Assembly (NCBI GenBank): GCA_019424965.1
Contig: JAHYYL010000017.1
Span: forward strand, 1 to 48,559
DNA from: Collinsella sp.
GTDB taxonomy: Bacteria > Actinomycetota > Coriobacteriia > Coriobacteriales > Coriobacteriaceae
DNA: 48,559 bases
Direction of reading: 5' to 3'
The translations under genes and the position numbers were made by a program. The notes beneath the pieces are model-generated. The model was given only the letters and a program-made list of their open reading frames with translations, was not told where the DNA came from and ran no database searches. Below are positions 1 to 8,060 of the stretch, piece by piece. Positions within the stretch are counted from its first letter, which is position 1. Every line of letters starts with the position of its first letter.

Positions 1-19
1 CCTTCAACTGGGAAAACGG

Positions 20-52
20 CGCCCCCGAACCCCAGGAGGGGCCGCGGGGGCG
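20..52 (-). terminator. Hairpin, possible terminator after the TA pair
   Basis: A GC-rich nested stem is visible: GCCCCC at 21-26 pairs with GGGGGC at 46-51, and CCCC pairs with GGGG inside it. On the minus strand it is followed by a short T run (CCGTTTTCCC). It lies about 100 bases downstream of the minus-strand antitoxin-like gene and could end that transcript. The T run is weak, so the call is tentative. Between this hairpin and 154 I see no gene. Confidence 0.4.
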
Positions 53-153
53 TTCAGCTAACTGCGGGAATGGCCTATTTGCTCAATGTGTTCGGCTGAG
101 ATCGGAAATCAACCAGCACAGCCTCGGTTCTATAAATCGGCACGCCAGAGACA

Positions 154-441
154 TCAGCCGGCAGCAAGAAGTTTTTCGCTCAGAGCCGCACGGGCAAACT
201 CACTTGGCGTCATCCCCTCGGCAGCCGCCCGTCGACGAATGGCCTCCTTCATTCCCAGAGGAATCTTGACCGACAACGTTGCCGTCCCCTCACCTGAGAG
301 CGGGGGCCGTCCATGCACGATCCCACCAACGGTATGTTCGCCATCCGGAAACTCTCCGCGCTCGTACGACTCGCACCACGCGTCAATCATTTCATCCGTT
401 ACAACCTGACCTTTAGCGGCCGTATACGTCTTGCCCATCAT
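154..441 (-). CDS. Antitoxin-like ribbon-helix-helix protein (second gene of a TA-like pair)
   Basis: This is a 95-residue protein. Its C-terminal half (about residues 52-90) looks like a ribbon-helix-helix DNA-binding fold: a short beta strand (TATLSVKIP), then helices containing RRRAAAEGMTPSEFARAAL. The start overlaps the stop of the upstream gene by four bases (ATGA at 438-441), so the two are translationally coupled. Size, fold and coupling fit the antitoxin of a type II toxin-antitoxin pair, which would bind its own promoter and neutralise the toxin; that role is inferred. The first 50 residues match nothing I recognise. The toxin-first order resembles BrnT/BrnA and HicA/HicB rather than the classical antitoxin-first order. 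Confidence 0.6.
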   Translation of the reverse strand: MMGKTYTAAKGQVVTDEMIDAWCESYERGEFPDGEHTVGGIVHGRPPLSGEGTATLSVKIPLGMKEAIRRRAAAEGMTPSEFARAALSEKLLAAG

Positions 442-704
442 CGACCCCTTTGCCGAGCCCGTTCAATCTCCTGCCAAAATTTCTTCTGGACTGGAGACAA
501 GGCATGAATGATAAGCCACCCACGGACAAGCTCGACCGCGACAAGCTCCACGCTTCGTCCGTCTGGGAGCCATCCAATCGCAAGCCATCTCGGCGGCTCG
601 TCCTTCGACTCGCGACGAATGCACTCAGTAACCGCAAGCCAAGCGCTAAGCACCTGCTTTTCCGTCAGGTGCTTTTTAGCGTTGGGATGGATCTCAACAT
701 CCAT
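438..704 (-). CDS. Small toxin-like protein of a TA-like pair (BrnT/RelE-like)
   Basis: This is an 88-residue basic protein. I start it at the ATG at 704, which has a strong Shine-Dalgarno (GGAGGAG) about eight bases upstream; the reading frame is open further upstream but has no comparable site. The pattern of strands (RWLAIGWLPDGRSVELVAVE, then GWLIIHALSPVQ) followed by a basic C-terminal helix resembles BrnT or RelE-superfamily RNase toxins. I cannot name the family with certainty. It is followed directly, with a four-base overlap, by a ribbon-helix-helix protein. It could also be a DUF4258-type protein of the same superfamily. Confidence 0.5.
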   Translation of the reverse strand: MDVEIHPNAKKHLTEKQVLSAWLAVTECIRRESKDEPPRWLAIGWLPDGRSVELVAVELVRGWLIIHALSPVQKKFWQEIERARQRGR

Positions 705-762
705 GCATCTTCTCCTCCATCTTACCCAATTTCGTATGACGAAAGTCCGCTGTCGCCAATTC

Positions 763-1122
763 TTAAGCCGGCACGCGTTGGAGAGCAGGGGTCGAAACAA
801 TGATTGAAGGACGCTCTAGTACGGCCCAGGCGCCGGGGCAGGAGCACATACGCCAGGGACGTACGTTTTCGTAGCATACGAGGACATAGCCACGTACATC
901 GATAAAGGCGATGTCGATGGGATAGGCCATAAAACACGTGTGGACCGAAGAGCAGCGTGGAAACGCCATGACGAGCGGCAGGCCGTTGGCGGCAACCGGA
1001 CGCCGTCCCAGCATGCCGCGCAGGCGCACGACAAACGACTCCGCCACCGCAAACTCGGCCGGCGTCCAACCCAGCCTGTTGAGTGCCCGCGCGTAGGCGA
1101 TGTAGGACGAGACCGCGGTCAC
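763..1122 (-). CDS. DUF192 family protein at the end of the Tad cluster
   Basis: This 119-residue protein has the DUF192 core: VVRLRGMLGRR near residue 30, then CFMAYPIDIAFIDVRGYVL, and the ending PGAWAVLER followed by a short tail. The start is taken as GTG at 1122, whose GTGA overlaps the stop of the upstream TadE-like gene and is preceded by a GGGGGTGG motif. A longer ATG-started frame would run through the upstream coding region. DUF192 proteins often sit at the ends of tad operons, but their function is unknown. The coupling implies co-expression with the pilus genes. Confidence 0.75.
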   Translation of the reverse strand: MTAVSSYIAYARALNRLGWTPAEFAVAESFVVRLRGMLGRRPVAANGLPLVMAFPRCSSVHTCFMAYPIDIAFIDVRGYVLVCYENVRPWRMCSCPGAWAVLERPSIIVSTPALQRVPA

Positions 1123-1595
1123 ATGACCACCCCCGGACGCCATGGATCGACCGTCACCGCGCGCTCGTGCGACAACGTTGTCGGCGCCCCCAGCGGAACG
1201 CCAGCGATGCTGAGAGAAGTCGGCCACGGCTCATAGTGCATGGTGCAGGTGTAGGTCCTAAACGTACCGGATAGGGAGAGCAGACCACCATCCGATGCCT
1301 CCGCGCCTTGCTCGCTCGACACTTCGATCTGCAAGTCATAGCCTTCCATGGCATTCAGAATTTGAGTCTGGACCGTCGCCGAGGCATCGACAGAGCTTTC
1401 GTCGCCCTCCCCCTCCGACGCCACGGCGTGCGCCAACACGATGTCGGGCACCACGCGGTCGAAGCGCGCGACAGCACTGGCAAAGATCATGACGTTGTAC
1501 ACGATGAGTGCCAGCACCAGCAAAACGGGCGTAACCACTGCCATCTCCACCGTCACTTGGGCGTGCTCCTCGCGCAGACGCATGCGGATACTCAT
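1119..1595 (-). CDS. TadE-like pseudopilin
   Basis: This 158-residue protein begins MSIRMRLREEHAQVTVEMA and continues into one hydrophobic helix (about residues 18-42). That is the TadE layout: a short basic leader, a small-residue/Val-Glu processing region, then a membrane helix that packs into the pilus or anchors the protein. The start overlaps the upstream stop by one base (TAATG). The C-terminal domain is extracellular and variable. TadE-type minor pilins help assemble Flp pili; the exact role of this copy is inferred from the operon. Confidence 0.8.
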   Translation of the reverse strand: MSIRMRLREEHAQVTVEMAVVTPVLLVLALIVYNVMIFASAVARFDRVVPDIVLAHAVASEGEGDESSVDASATVQTQILNAMEGYDLQIEVSSEQGAEASDGGLLSLSGTFRTYTCTMHYEPWPTSLSIAGVPLGAPTTLSHERAVTVDPWRPGVVM

Positions 1596-3760
1596 TACGA
1601 CCCACCGCCCAGAGCGCCAACCAGCGTGGCGACATCGACGGTGAGCGGGATGGAGCCGCCGCCGGGCAGAGGAATCTCCGCAAGCGTGAACACCGTACCG
1701 CTGATGGTGCGTTCGACTTGATATTCCAACGCCTCGCAAAGCGCCTTGGGATCGGTCACGCCCAACGGAATACTTCGCAGCTTGTCTTGCGCTTGAGAGA
1801 GACCGGCAATGTCAGACCCCGGACTCTTAATGACGTTGGCGGAATCGGTCAGCACCGGCTTTCGCAGGCGCAAGTCGCACGGTTCCAAACCCAGCGCCGC
1901 CACGGACGCCGAAACGGTATCGCCGAGCCACGATGCAATGGAGTCCAACGCACCGTTGCCCCCTCCTAGGCCCTTAATCATCTCGTCCATAAGTTCGTCG
2001 GCCGAACCTTGGATGTCTCCGTATCCCACAAGCAGCCGTCCCCAGACATCCATGACGCCATCGAGTACGCCGGCAACGCCACCCGAGCGTTCCTTCAATG
2101 TCGAGAAAAATCGCGAAAGCACGTTGTTTTGCGCCGTCGCCTCATCGGGCGCCAGCACCGCGGCAGAGATGGCACCGCGACTGCCAAGCTCAACCGCCGT
2201 GTTAAACGAAGGGTTAAGTTGATCGGGGCTGGTAATATCACCCGAAACTGCAAAGGCGACTACGCCGTTGCGGCCAGGTGGGGCGATACGCGGACGCTCA
2301 CCGGAAAGTTCTTTGATGGCGGTATCGAACGCATTGCCCGCACGGTCGGCTTCGTCCTCGGTCTGACGCTCGAGCTCGAGCTCCTTGTTGCGACAGTCGA
2401 CGTAGTCCTCCAGGGCGTCTTTAAACTTGTCAAAGTGATACTCAAAGCCGTTTTCGATAGAGGTTGAAGGCGCCGCAACAGCACCAAGCGACAAAACGCC
2501 AAAATGGCATTTGCTGCATTTATCCTGTCCATCGTAATCGGCAACCGAAGCAAATCCGCTCGGCGTCCCTTTCTTATAGTTAGGGCAGGTCGTCCCGTAA
2601 TGCAGATACGCCTTGTCATCGTTCACGCTAGTCGGCCACACCGCATCGGTATAGAGTTCCGTCGCCCGAACCTCATCAGAGTTGCGCGGCAGCAGCGGAA
2701 TATAGGAGGAAACCCTGTCTCCGTTCTCGGTTATATATGCCCGATCGACCTCCGCGTTCGCATAGGTATAAAACGCCTTACGCGCCGCAGACTCTGCCTT
2801 CATCTCGACACTCGAGCCCTGGGGCTTCTCATTTGTCAGACGCCAATGGTAGTAGTCCTTCGCGCGATCAAGGGCAACTTGAGGCTCCCACGTAACGCTC
2901 GATGAGTAATGCGGATTTTGAACACCGGAAAGATCCGTTAGGCTTTTTGCGCGCTCCCACATACAAGAACAGCTGCCGACCGAGCCCTTGTCAGACCCAC
3001 CACAATCCGCCAGCCAAGCGCGCTCCTTTGCCTTCGCCGTCTCCTCCGAGGCCTTCCGCAGCTCCTCGGCCGCACGCTCTAAATCATCTGATGTGTCTTT
3101 AATGGTATCGGTCGAGATCTCTGACCCTTTGAGCGCAGCAAAGTCCGACTCGGATGTCCTGGGCACGGCAAGCGCCGTACCGGTATAGGTCACACTATCG
3201 GTATCCTGCGCCGACACCGCCTGCGTGGCACGCGCGGCGATCAGATACGGCAGAGCCGTCTCGATTTTCTGTAAGCCTTCCGATGCGCTTTTGGCAAACT
3301 TGTTGCGCGTTTTAATGATCTCAATCCCGGTGTCGACCATATTGCCGGCAACCGGCTCGGCACCCGGGATGAGGATGGCGACCAGGCCCGTCCCGATCGT
3401 GGCAAACCCCGCCAGCCCCAGACTCAAGATGCTCGCATCAACCACCGTGGCAGCCGTGTGATAGGACGACACTACGTTGGCACCCGCCAGCGCGCCACTA
3501 TCAGCCGCCACCTGAGTATCCCCGGCACGCGACATGCTCCATATCGCCGCGGTCGACGAAAACAACAATGTGAGCACCACTAGGATGACCACGGCAGAAG
3601 AAAGCGTGGTATAGGCGCCGTCTTCGATAAACAGATCGACACCGGCTCGACCCATAAAGCCGCCTCGTTTGCGGAGAGCGCCTGGTCGACGGCGGGCCGC
3701 AAACCCTTGCGTCACCCGCAACAGGCAGCGCCTAATCCCATGCAGCAATCCACGAATCAT
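1595..3760 (-). CDS. Large TadG-like pilus-associated surface protein
   Basis: This is a 721-residue protein. The start at 3760 is preceded by GGAGGGAG at good spacing and overlaps the upstream gene by 29 bases. After a basic leader there is one membrane helix (SAVVILVVLTLLFSSTAA, about residues 55-75), then TQVAADSGALAGANV, a signature of TadG/TadE-type proteins. A second hydrophobic stretch follows at about 110-140. The remainder is a long extracellular region with a charged, probably coiled-coil segment (DLERAAEELRKASEETAKAK) and several cysteines, including CGG, CSC and a CSKCH motif. It is much larger than most TadG proteins and lacks an obvious VWA MIDAS motif. A tip or scaffold protein of the pilus is likely. 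Confidence 0.7.
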   Translation of the reverse strand: MIRGLLHGIRRCLLRVTQGFAARRRPGALRKRGGFMGRAGVDLFIEDGAYTTLSSAVVILVVLTLLFSSTAAIWSMSRAGDTQVAADSGALAGANVVSSYHTAATVVDASILSLGLAGFATIGTGLVAILIPGAEPVAGNMVDTGIEIIKTRNKFAKSASEGLQKIETALPYLIAARATQAVSAQDTDSVTYTGTALAVPRTSESDFAALKGSEISTDTIKDTSDDLERAAEELRKASEETAKAKERAWLADCGGSDKGSVGSCSCMWERAKSLTDLSGVQNPHYSSSVTWEPQVALDRAKDYYHWRLTNEKPQGSSVEMKAESAARKAFYTYANAEVDRAYITENGDRVSSYIPLLPRNSDEVRATELYTDAVWPTSVNDDKAYLHYGTTCPNYKKGTPSGFASVADYDGQDKCSKCHFGVLSLGAVAAPSTSIENGFEYHFDKFKDALEDYVDCRNKELELERQTEDEADRAGNAFDTAIKELSGERPRIAPPGRNGVVAFAVSGDITSPDQLNPSFNTAVELGSRGAISAAVLAPDEATAQNNVLSRFFSTLKERSGGVAGVLDGVMDVWGRLLVGYGDIQGSADELMDEMIKGLGGGNGALDSIASWLGDTVSASVAALGLEPCDLRLRKPVLTDSANVIKSPGSDIAGLSQAQDKLRSIPLGVTDPKALCEALEYQVERTISGTVFTLAEIPLPGGGSIPLTVDVATLVGALGGGS

Positions 3761-4229
3761 AATCTCCCTCCAGCCATTCGGGACGCGATTGATACGAGAC
3801 ATCGACCTTGAGCTCAACGTAGCCGCCCTCGGCGGTACCACCCATAGCCTGCGCAAACGCACCGATCACAGGCAACGGCTTGACCTCGCCGGAAACGGAC
3901 ACGGACGAGACGCCACCCGCACCGGCCCGGCCAAGCTCGATATCCCACGACAACGGCCCGCCGGCATGAAAGATCGAAACGTTGGGCACTGCGGCAAGTC
4001 GGCGGCGGGTGAACTCCTTAAGATCGTCGTCCTCCGCCGTCGTCGTGGTCATGAGCCGCGCGGTCTCGGCGGCGGCAGACTCCATGACCGCGCGCGTATA
4101 GAGCAGACACACCGGTTGCAGTGCGAGAAGGATGAGCGTCAGAAACGTCGGCAGCAAAAAAGCGGCCTCGACCGTAGACTGCGCCCGGTCCTCGCGCGCG
4201 ATATCAATACAGCGCGATGTCCTCAGCAC
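3732..4229 (-). CDS. TadE-like pseudopilin
   Basis: This 165-residue protein contains DRAQSTVEAAFLLPTFL followed by one membrane helix, then CLLYTRAVMESAAAETARL, which is typical of TadE proteins. The start is uncertain. No ATG lies near the expected N-terminus. I use GTG at 4229, which overlaps the upstream gene by 26 bases; an ATT at 4208 that overlaps the upstream TGA is an alternative. The frame is open far upstream only because it is antisense or out of frame to other genes. As a minor pilin it would be processed and packed with Flp. Coupling to both neighbours places it in the pilus operon. Confidence 0.75.
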   Translation of the reverse strand: MLRTSRCIDIAREDRAQSTVEAAFLLPTFLTLILLALQPVCLLYTRAVMESAAAETARLMTTTTAEDDDLKEFTRRRLAAVPNVSIFHAGGPLSWDIELGRAGAGGVSSVSVSGEVKPLPVIGAFAQAMGGTAEGGYVELKVDVSYQSRPEWLEGDYDSWIAAWD

Positions 4230-4422
4230 CCGCAGCAGCGTCGACAACCGATGTCGAGGTGACGCCGTGAGACGCCGCCCGCTCGACCAGCGCCGCCAAG
4301 CGCCCATCGGTGCCAGCACGCCAAAGCCCCGCAATCGCCAGCACGATCGATAACAGCGCCACCGTGACGATGGCGTATTCCACAGTCGCTTGGGCAACCT
4401 CCTCACGCAGAACGCCATGCAT
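4204..4422 (-). CDS. Small Flp/TadE-like prepilin
   Basis: This is a 72-residue protein. A short leader ends in REEVAQATVEYAIVTVALL, followed by a hydrophobic helix, and it then carries about 40 polar residues. The Glu-Tyr pair at the beginning of the helix is the Flp-type pilin signature. The start ATG at 4422 lies one base after the stop of the upstream gene, whose last codons supply the Shine-Dalgarno (AAAGGAGG). It could be a minor pilin or a second Flp. It is clearly distinct from the more canonical Flp at 4951-5184. Confidence 0.7.
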   Translation of the reverse strand: MHGVLREEVAQATVEYAIVTVALLSIVLAIAGLWRAGTDGRLAALVERAASHGVTSTSVVDAAAGAEDIALY

Positions 4423-4423
4423 T

Positions 4424-4987
4424 TCACGACCCCTCCTTTGAGCTTATTGTTTGCGGGACCAGGCGCACGGCGCGCAGACGACACGAAGCATCGCCAGTAT
4501 CCGCAGCAACCGTCACCATATCGACCCAGCCGCGTCCGTCACGCACGATGGCGCCCCACACGTTTCCCTTGATGTCGAGATAGCCGCTCAGAGCAAGTTG
4601 CGCCGTGGGTACCTCGCGATAGGAACGCAGCATATCCGCCGCCGCTTCGGTCATCGGTCGGTCCTCGGACCATGCAAGCCGGACCACAATCGCGTTGCCC
4701 CCAGGCGAATCCGTCGCAGTGCCAGACCGCTTGTCGAGCGTCCGCAGAAAGGTTTGCGCCGTGACAGCGACATCCGAATCGTCCGCATCTCGCATCTCAT
4801 CTTTTTGAGACGCCACCGCCGAATCTGAGCCCAAATCGGAGGCGGTCCCAGGACGCTGCTGCCGCGCGGCGTTAAGCCCCCAAAGCACCGCCGCTATCGC
4901 CACGGTCAGGCAAGCAAACACCAGCAGCACCCCGACGGGGCGCTCGCCCTCTACAGGCTGTTGATGCCCTCGCTGATAGCGTTCCAT
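4424..4987 (-). CDS. Single-pass membrane protein of the Tad locus, function unknown
   Basis: This is a 187-residue protein with a 16-residue polar N-terminus, one membrane helix (GVLLVFACLTVAIAAVLWGL) and an acidic linker. A C-terminal domain with a strand-rich look follows (GNVWGAIVRDGRGWVDMVTV). I do not recognise the family. The start at 4987 overlaps the end of flp by 37 bases; no better start lies downstream before the membrane helix. It sits between flp and the minor pilins and is coupled to both, so it probably acts in pilus assembly at the membrane. That role is inferred from position only. Confidence 0.65.
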   Translation of the reverse strand: MERYQRGHQQPVEGERPVGVLLVFACLTVAIAAVLWGLNAARQQRPGTASDLGSDSAVASQKDEMRDADDSDVAVTAQTFLRTLDKRSGTATDSPGGNAIVVRLAWSEDRPMTEAAADMLRSYREVPTAQLALSGYLDIKGNVWGAIVRDGRGWVDMVTVAADTGDASCRLRAVRLVPQTISSKEGS

Positions 4988-5184
4988 AGATCTTGGACCT
5001 TGCCCTTAAATGCGACGATGGCGATAATCGCGATCACCACGAGCACGCCGACCAAGATGGCATACTCGGTGGTACCCTGCGCACTCTCCTCCTGCAATAG
5101 TTCCTTGGCGCGCTGACGAACATGTGCCGCCCGGCAAAACGCCCAGCCCTGCACCTTGCCAGCAGTGTCAGTCATCGTGTTCAT
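4951..5184 (-). CDS. flp: Flp-type major pilin
   Basis: This 77-residue prepilin has a 35-residue leader that ends in EESAQGTTEYAILVGVL and continues into a single long hydrophobic helix (about residues 41-60), then a short polar tail (FKGKVQDLWNAISEGINSL). The Glu-Tyr pair is the Flp signature. The usual Glu at +5 would place cleavage between Ala35 and Gln36; a Gly37 cleavage would put Glu at +3. It should be the main subunit of the pilus made by the surrounding tad genes. No prepilin peptidase gene is present nearby. Confidence 0.85.
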   Translation of the reverse strand: MNTMTDTAGKVQGWAFCRAAHVRQRAKELLQEESAQGTTEYAILVGVLVVIAIIAIVAFKGKVQDLWNAISEGINSL

Positions 5185-5194
5185 GTATTCCTCC

Positions 5195-5836
5195 CTACAT
5201 CATCCCGCCTGCTCCCAGCAGCGGGCCCAATATGGACAGAAGCAACGCCGGCAAGATGAGCGTGCCGGTGGGAATCAGCAGCTTGACGGGTGCACGTTCG
5301 ATCTCGCGCTCGACCGCAGCGCGATGAGCCGCACGGATCTCGCGACTTTGAGCGGCCAGCGTCTCGGCAAGTGGGGCACCCAGGGCGAGCGCCTGCCCCA
5401 CCGTGATGGCAAAGGTCTCGAGCGCTCGCACGTCCAGGTCGCGCGCGGCGGCCAACAACTCGTCCTCACGCGTGCCCACGCCCACCTGCCACGCCATGCA
5501 GGCGCGCTCAAGGCGAAGAGCCAGCACTGACCGGCGGTTGGCGCAGAAAATCTCAAGCGCCGCATCAAACGAAAGACCGGCCGAAAGACCCAAGCGCACA
5601 ACATCGATCATCTCGGACACTTCGCCGAGCGACACTCGCGCCGGGCCGCCCGCTCCAACCGCGCCCTTCACTCGCGCGGTCAGAGCATCGACCACCGAGC
5701 AACCCGCAGCAGCGACCAGCACCGCCTCGCGCTTGCAGGCCCCTGCGATCTTGCGCGCATCCACCCGATCCAAACCCGTCGCGACAAATACACTCAGGGC
5801 GCACAGGCAAGCCGCAACTGCAACCAGGGCGCTCAT
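5195..5836 (-). CDS. tadC: Tad pilus inner-membrane platform protein TadC
   Basis: This is a 213-residue protein with N- and C-terminal membrane segments and a cytoplasmic T2SSF-type helical domain between them (SEMIDVVRLGLSAGLSFDAALEIF and later VGQALALGAPLAETLAAQ). The start overlaps the tadB stop as ATGA at 5833-5836. With TadB it forms the membrane platform on which the TadA ATPase drives Flp assembly. It is shorter than many TadC proteins because the N-terminal region holds only one membrane helix. Confidence 0.85.
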   Translation of the reverse strand: MSALVAVAACLCALSVFVATGLDRVDARKIAGACKREAVLVAAAGCSVVDALTARVKGAVGAGGPARVSLGEVSEMIDVVRLGLSAGLSFDAALEIFCANRRSVLALRLERACMAWQVGVGTREDELLAAARDLDVRALETFAITVGQALALGAPLAETLAAQSREIRAAHRAAVEREIERAPVKLLIPTGTLILPALLLSILGPLLGAGGMM

Positions 5837-6759
5837 AGCTCCACCCTCATAATGCGCCGGATAACCACCAGGGCAACGGCGTTGAGGGCAAGACCCAGCA
5901 CCACAGCGCCCGCGCCGGCAGGCGTCGCAAGACCGCGACGAAAATCTGCCGAAAGCAGCGCCAACACCGCGCACATGCCCGCCGGCATCGCCGCGACCAT
6001 ATGCGCAGACATGCGAGCCTGCGACGTCTTAACATCCAGGCGGCGCTTGAGCTCAATGCGCTCCCCCACCATGCTCGATGCCTCGGACAGTAAGTCGGCA
6101 AGCGGAGCGCCGGTGCGCTGAGACACCTTAAGCGCCAAGGTCACAAGCGAAAGACCGGGGGCGTCGATACGCACGAGCAAGTCATCGAGCGCGTCGGTCG
6201 CCGAGATGCCGCAATCGATCGCCGCCGCCACCCGCAAAAACTCGTTATGCACTGGCCCTTGCGCATGAGCGCCCACAAAGCGCATGCCCTGGGCCAGCGA
6301 ATGTCCCGAGGCAAGCGACATGGAAAGTGCGGTAAACGCCTCGGGCATTGCCTCTTCTGCATCGTGTTGCTCGCGCCGGCTCTCAAAGCCATCCCGAGCG
6401 GCACCAACGGCAAACGGAGCAACAAGTCCCAAGGCAAATCCGAGGGGCGATAACGACACCATCGTTAGTAAAACGCAGCAGACACCGCTCGATAGCAGCA
6501 GAAACGCCAAACGTCCCGAAGCATCTTCGATCACGAGGCCAAGGCGATGCGCCGGAGCCAGCGATGCCCACGAACGGGCGATCTTTTTCAGCAGATCGTT
6601 TTCCGCCAGCTCACGCGGCAGCTTCTCTGCCACCGTCTCGAGCGCCTGACGTGCCAGCTCCGCCGGCGGTACCTGCGGCACACGAGGTTCCGCCCCGCAC
6701 GCCGTCGCGACAGAAAGCCCTGCCAAGCCCCCTACGACGAGGGGCACAGTGATCTCCAT
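5833..6759 (-). CDS. tadB: Tad pilus inner-membrane platform protein TadB
   Basis: This 308-residue protein has an N-terminal membrane helix, a pair of hydrophobic helices around residues 95-125, a T2SSF domain (EAFTALSMSLASGHSLAQGM, then LALKVSQRTGAPLADLL) and two C-terminal membrane helices. The start at 6759 overlaps the end of tadA by 28 bases and has GGAGG seven bases upstream. TadB pairs with TadC as the platform of the Flp secretion machine. Confidence 0.87.
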   Translation of the reverse strand: MEITVPLVVGGLAGLSVATACGAEPRVPQVPPAELARQALETVAEKLPRELAENDLLKKIARSWASLAPAHRLGLVIEDASGRLAFLLLSSGVCCVLLTMVSLSPLGFALGLVAPFAVGAARDGFESRREQHDAEEAMPEAFTALSMSLASGHSLAQGMRFVGAHAQGPVHNEFLRVAAAIDCGISATDALDDLLVRIDAPGLSLVTLALKVSQRTGAPLADLLSEASSMVGERIELKRRLDVKTSQARMSAHMVAAMPAGMCAVLALLSADFRRGLATPAGAGAVVLGLALNAVALVVIRRIMRVEL

Positions 6760-8060
6760 TCGTCCACCTCCTCTTGTGTGAGCGTCCCCGACCGCAGGCC
6801 TTCTGCGATAAACGGCGGCTCGCGGTCAAGCGTCCAGGTGCGCTCGGCGGCATCGAACGTCACATAGCGCTCGAGCTCTAAGCCACCCGATGCGGCGCGT
6901 CGCACTCCCGAATACGAGGAGACGAAACGCCTGCCATCGGCGTGGCGCTCGGACATCACGATGCCGTCGAGCGCCATGGCAATCTGCTCCTCGATGAGCT
7001 CGCTCGGCAGATCGATGCCATAACGTGCAAGCAACGTCAGACGCACCACGGTCTCCTGTTCTGAACCCGCATGAAGTGTGGTGAGCGACCCGTCGTGGCC
7101 CGTGTTCATGGCCTGCAACATGTCGCAGCACTCGGCACCGCGCACCTCGCCCACCACGATGCGGTCGGGGCGCATGCGCAGGGCATTAGTTACCAGGTCG
7201 CGGATCGTCACCGCGCCTTCACCCTCAATTGAAGCCTCGCGCGCCTCTAGGCGCACCACGTGCGGATGATGCGCAAACTTGAGCTCGGCAGAGTCCTCGA
7301 TCGTCACGATGCGCTCGCCGGTGGAAATCTCACATGACAACGCGTTGAGCAGGGTGGTCTTACCAGATCCCGTGCCTCCCGCAACCGCCAGGTCCTGTCG
7401 CAGCGACACCGCGCACGACAGCAGCTGCGCATACCAAAGCGGCAGCGACCCCAGCCCCACAAGCTCGTCCAGCGAGCAAATACGGTCCGAGAACTTTCGG
7501 ATGGTGAGAATCGGTCCGTCAATCGCCACAGGCGGAATCACCGCGTTGACGCGATAGCCCGTTTTGAGGCGGGCGTTGACGATGGGGCTGCGCTCGTCGA
7601 TACGGCGGCCAAGTGGCGAGATGATGCGGTCGATAAGCACACGGATCTGTTCATCATCCTCAAACGCATGCTCGATGGGGTACAAGACGCCGCCGCGTTC
7701 AAAGAAAGCCGAGCGGCAGCCGTTGATCATGATCTCGGTAACGGTGTCGTCCTCGATGAGCGGCTGCAACGGCCCCAAGCCCACCACGTCATCCAAAATC
7801 TCGTCGATGATGGTTTCGCGCTCGGGCGTCGCGAGATCGGTCGGCTCCTCAACATTGAGCGCCGCCTCCACCGCAGGACGCAATTCCGAGCGGGCAAGTG
7901 CCGGGTCGATATAGGCGCTGATACGCGCCACTTCGTCGTAACCCATGCGGTCCATCACGGCGCGCTTGGTGCGTCGTTTCACCGCGCGGCGACGCCCCGC
8001 ATCTACAGGCGCTGCCGCCGCTGCAGCGCCGGCAGCCTTAATCCTCGTTTGCAGGCTCAT
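6732..8060 (-). CDS. tadA: Tad pilus assembly ATPase TadA/CpaF
   Basis: This is a 442-residue secretion ATPase of the GspE/VirB11 superfamily. An Ala/Arg-rich N-terminus precedes the N-domain (EILDDVVGLGPLQPLIEDD, a CpaF signature). The Walker A motif GGTGSGKTTLL is near residue 229, followed by the Asp/Glu box and His box. The Walker B region is RPDRIVVGEVRG, with TGHDGSLTTLHAGS after it. The start overlaps the tadZ stop by four bases. It hydrolyses ATP to power Flp pilus extension from the cytoplasmic face of TadB/TadC. All catalytic motifs are present. Confidence 0.93.
   Translation of the reverse strand: MSLQTRIKAAGAAAAAAPVDAGRRRAVKRRTKRAVMDRMGYDEVARISAYIDPALARSELRPAVEAALNVEEPTDLATPERETIIDEILDDVVGLGPLQPLIEDDTVTEIMINGCRSAFFERGGVLYPIEHAFEDDEQIRVLIDRIISPLGRRIDERSPIVNARLKTGYRVNAVIPPVAIDGPILTIRKFSDRICSLDELVGLGSLPLWYAQLLSCAVSLRQDLAVAGGTGSGKTTLLNALSCEISTGERIVTIEDSAELKFAHHPHVVRLEAREASIEGEGAVTIRDLVTNALRMRPDRIVVGEVRGAECCDMLQAMNTGHDGSLTTLHAGSEQETVVRLTLLARYGIDLPSELIEEQIAMALDGIVMSERHADGRRFVSSYSGVRRAASGGLELERYVTFDAAERTWTLDREPPFIAEGLRSGTLTQEEVDEWRSLCPSS

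Noticed and set aside
4204..4230. ATT start codon for the TadE-like gene at 3732
   Set aside because: It would give a neat overlap with the upstream TGA, but ATT starts are rare and a GTG is available seven codons upstream. Kept only as an alternative.
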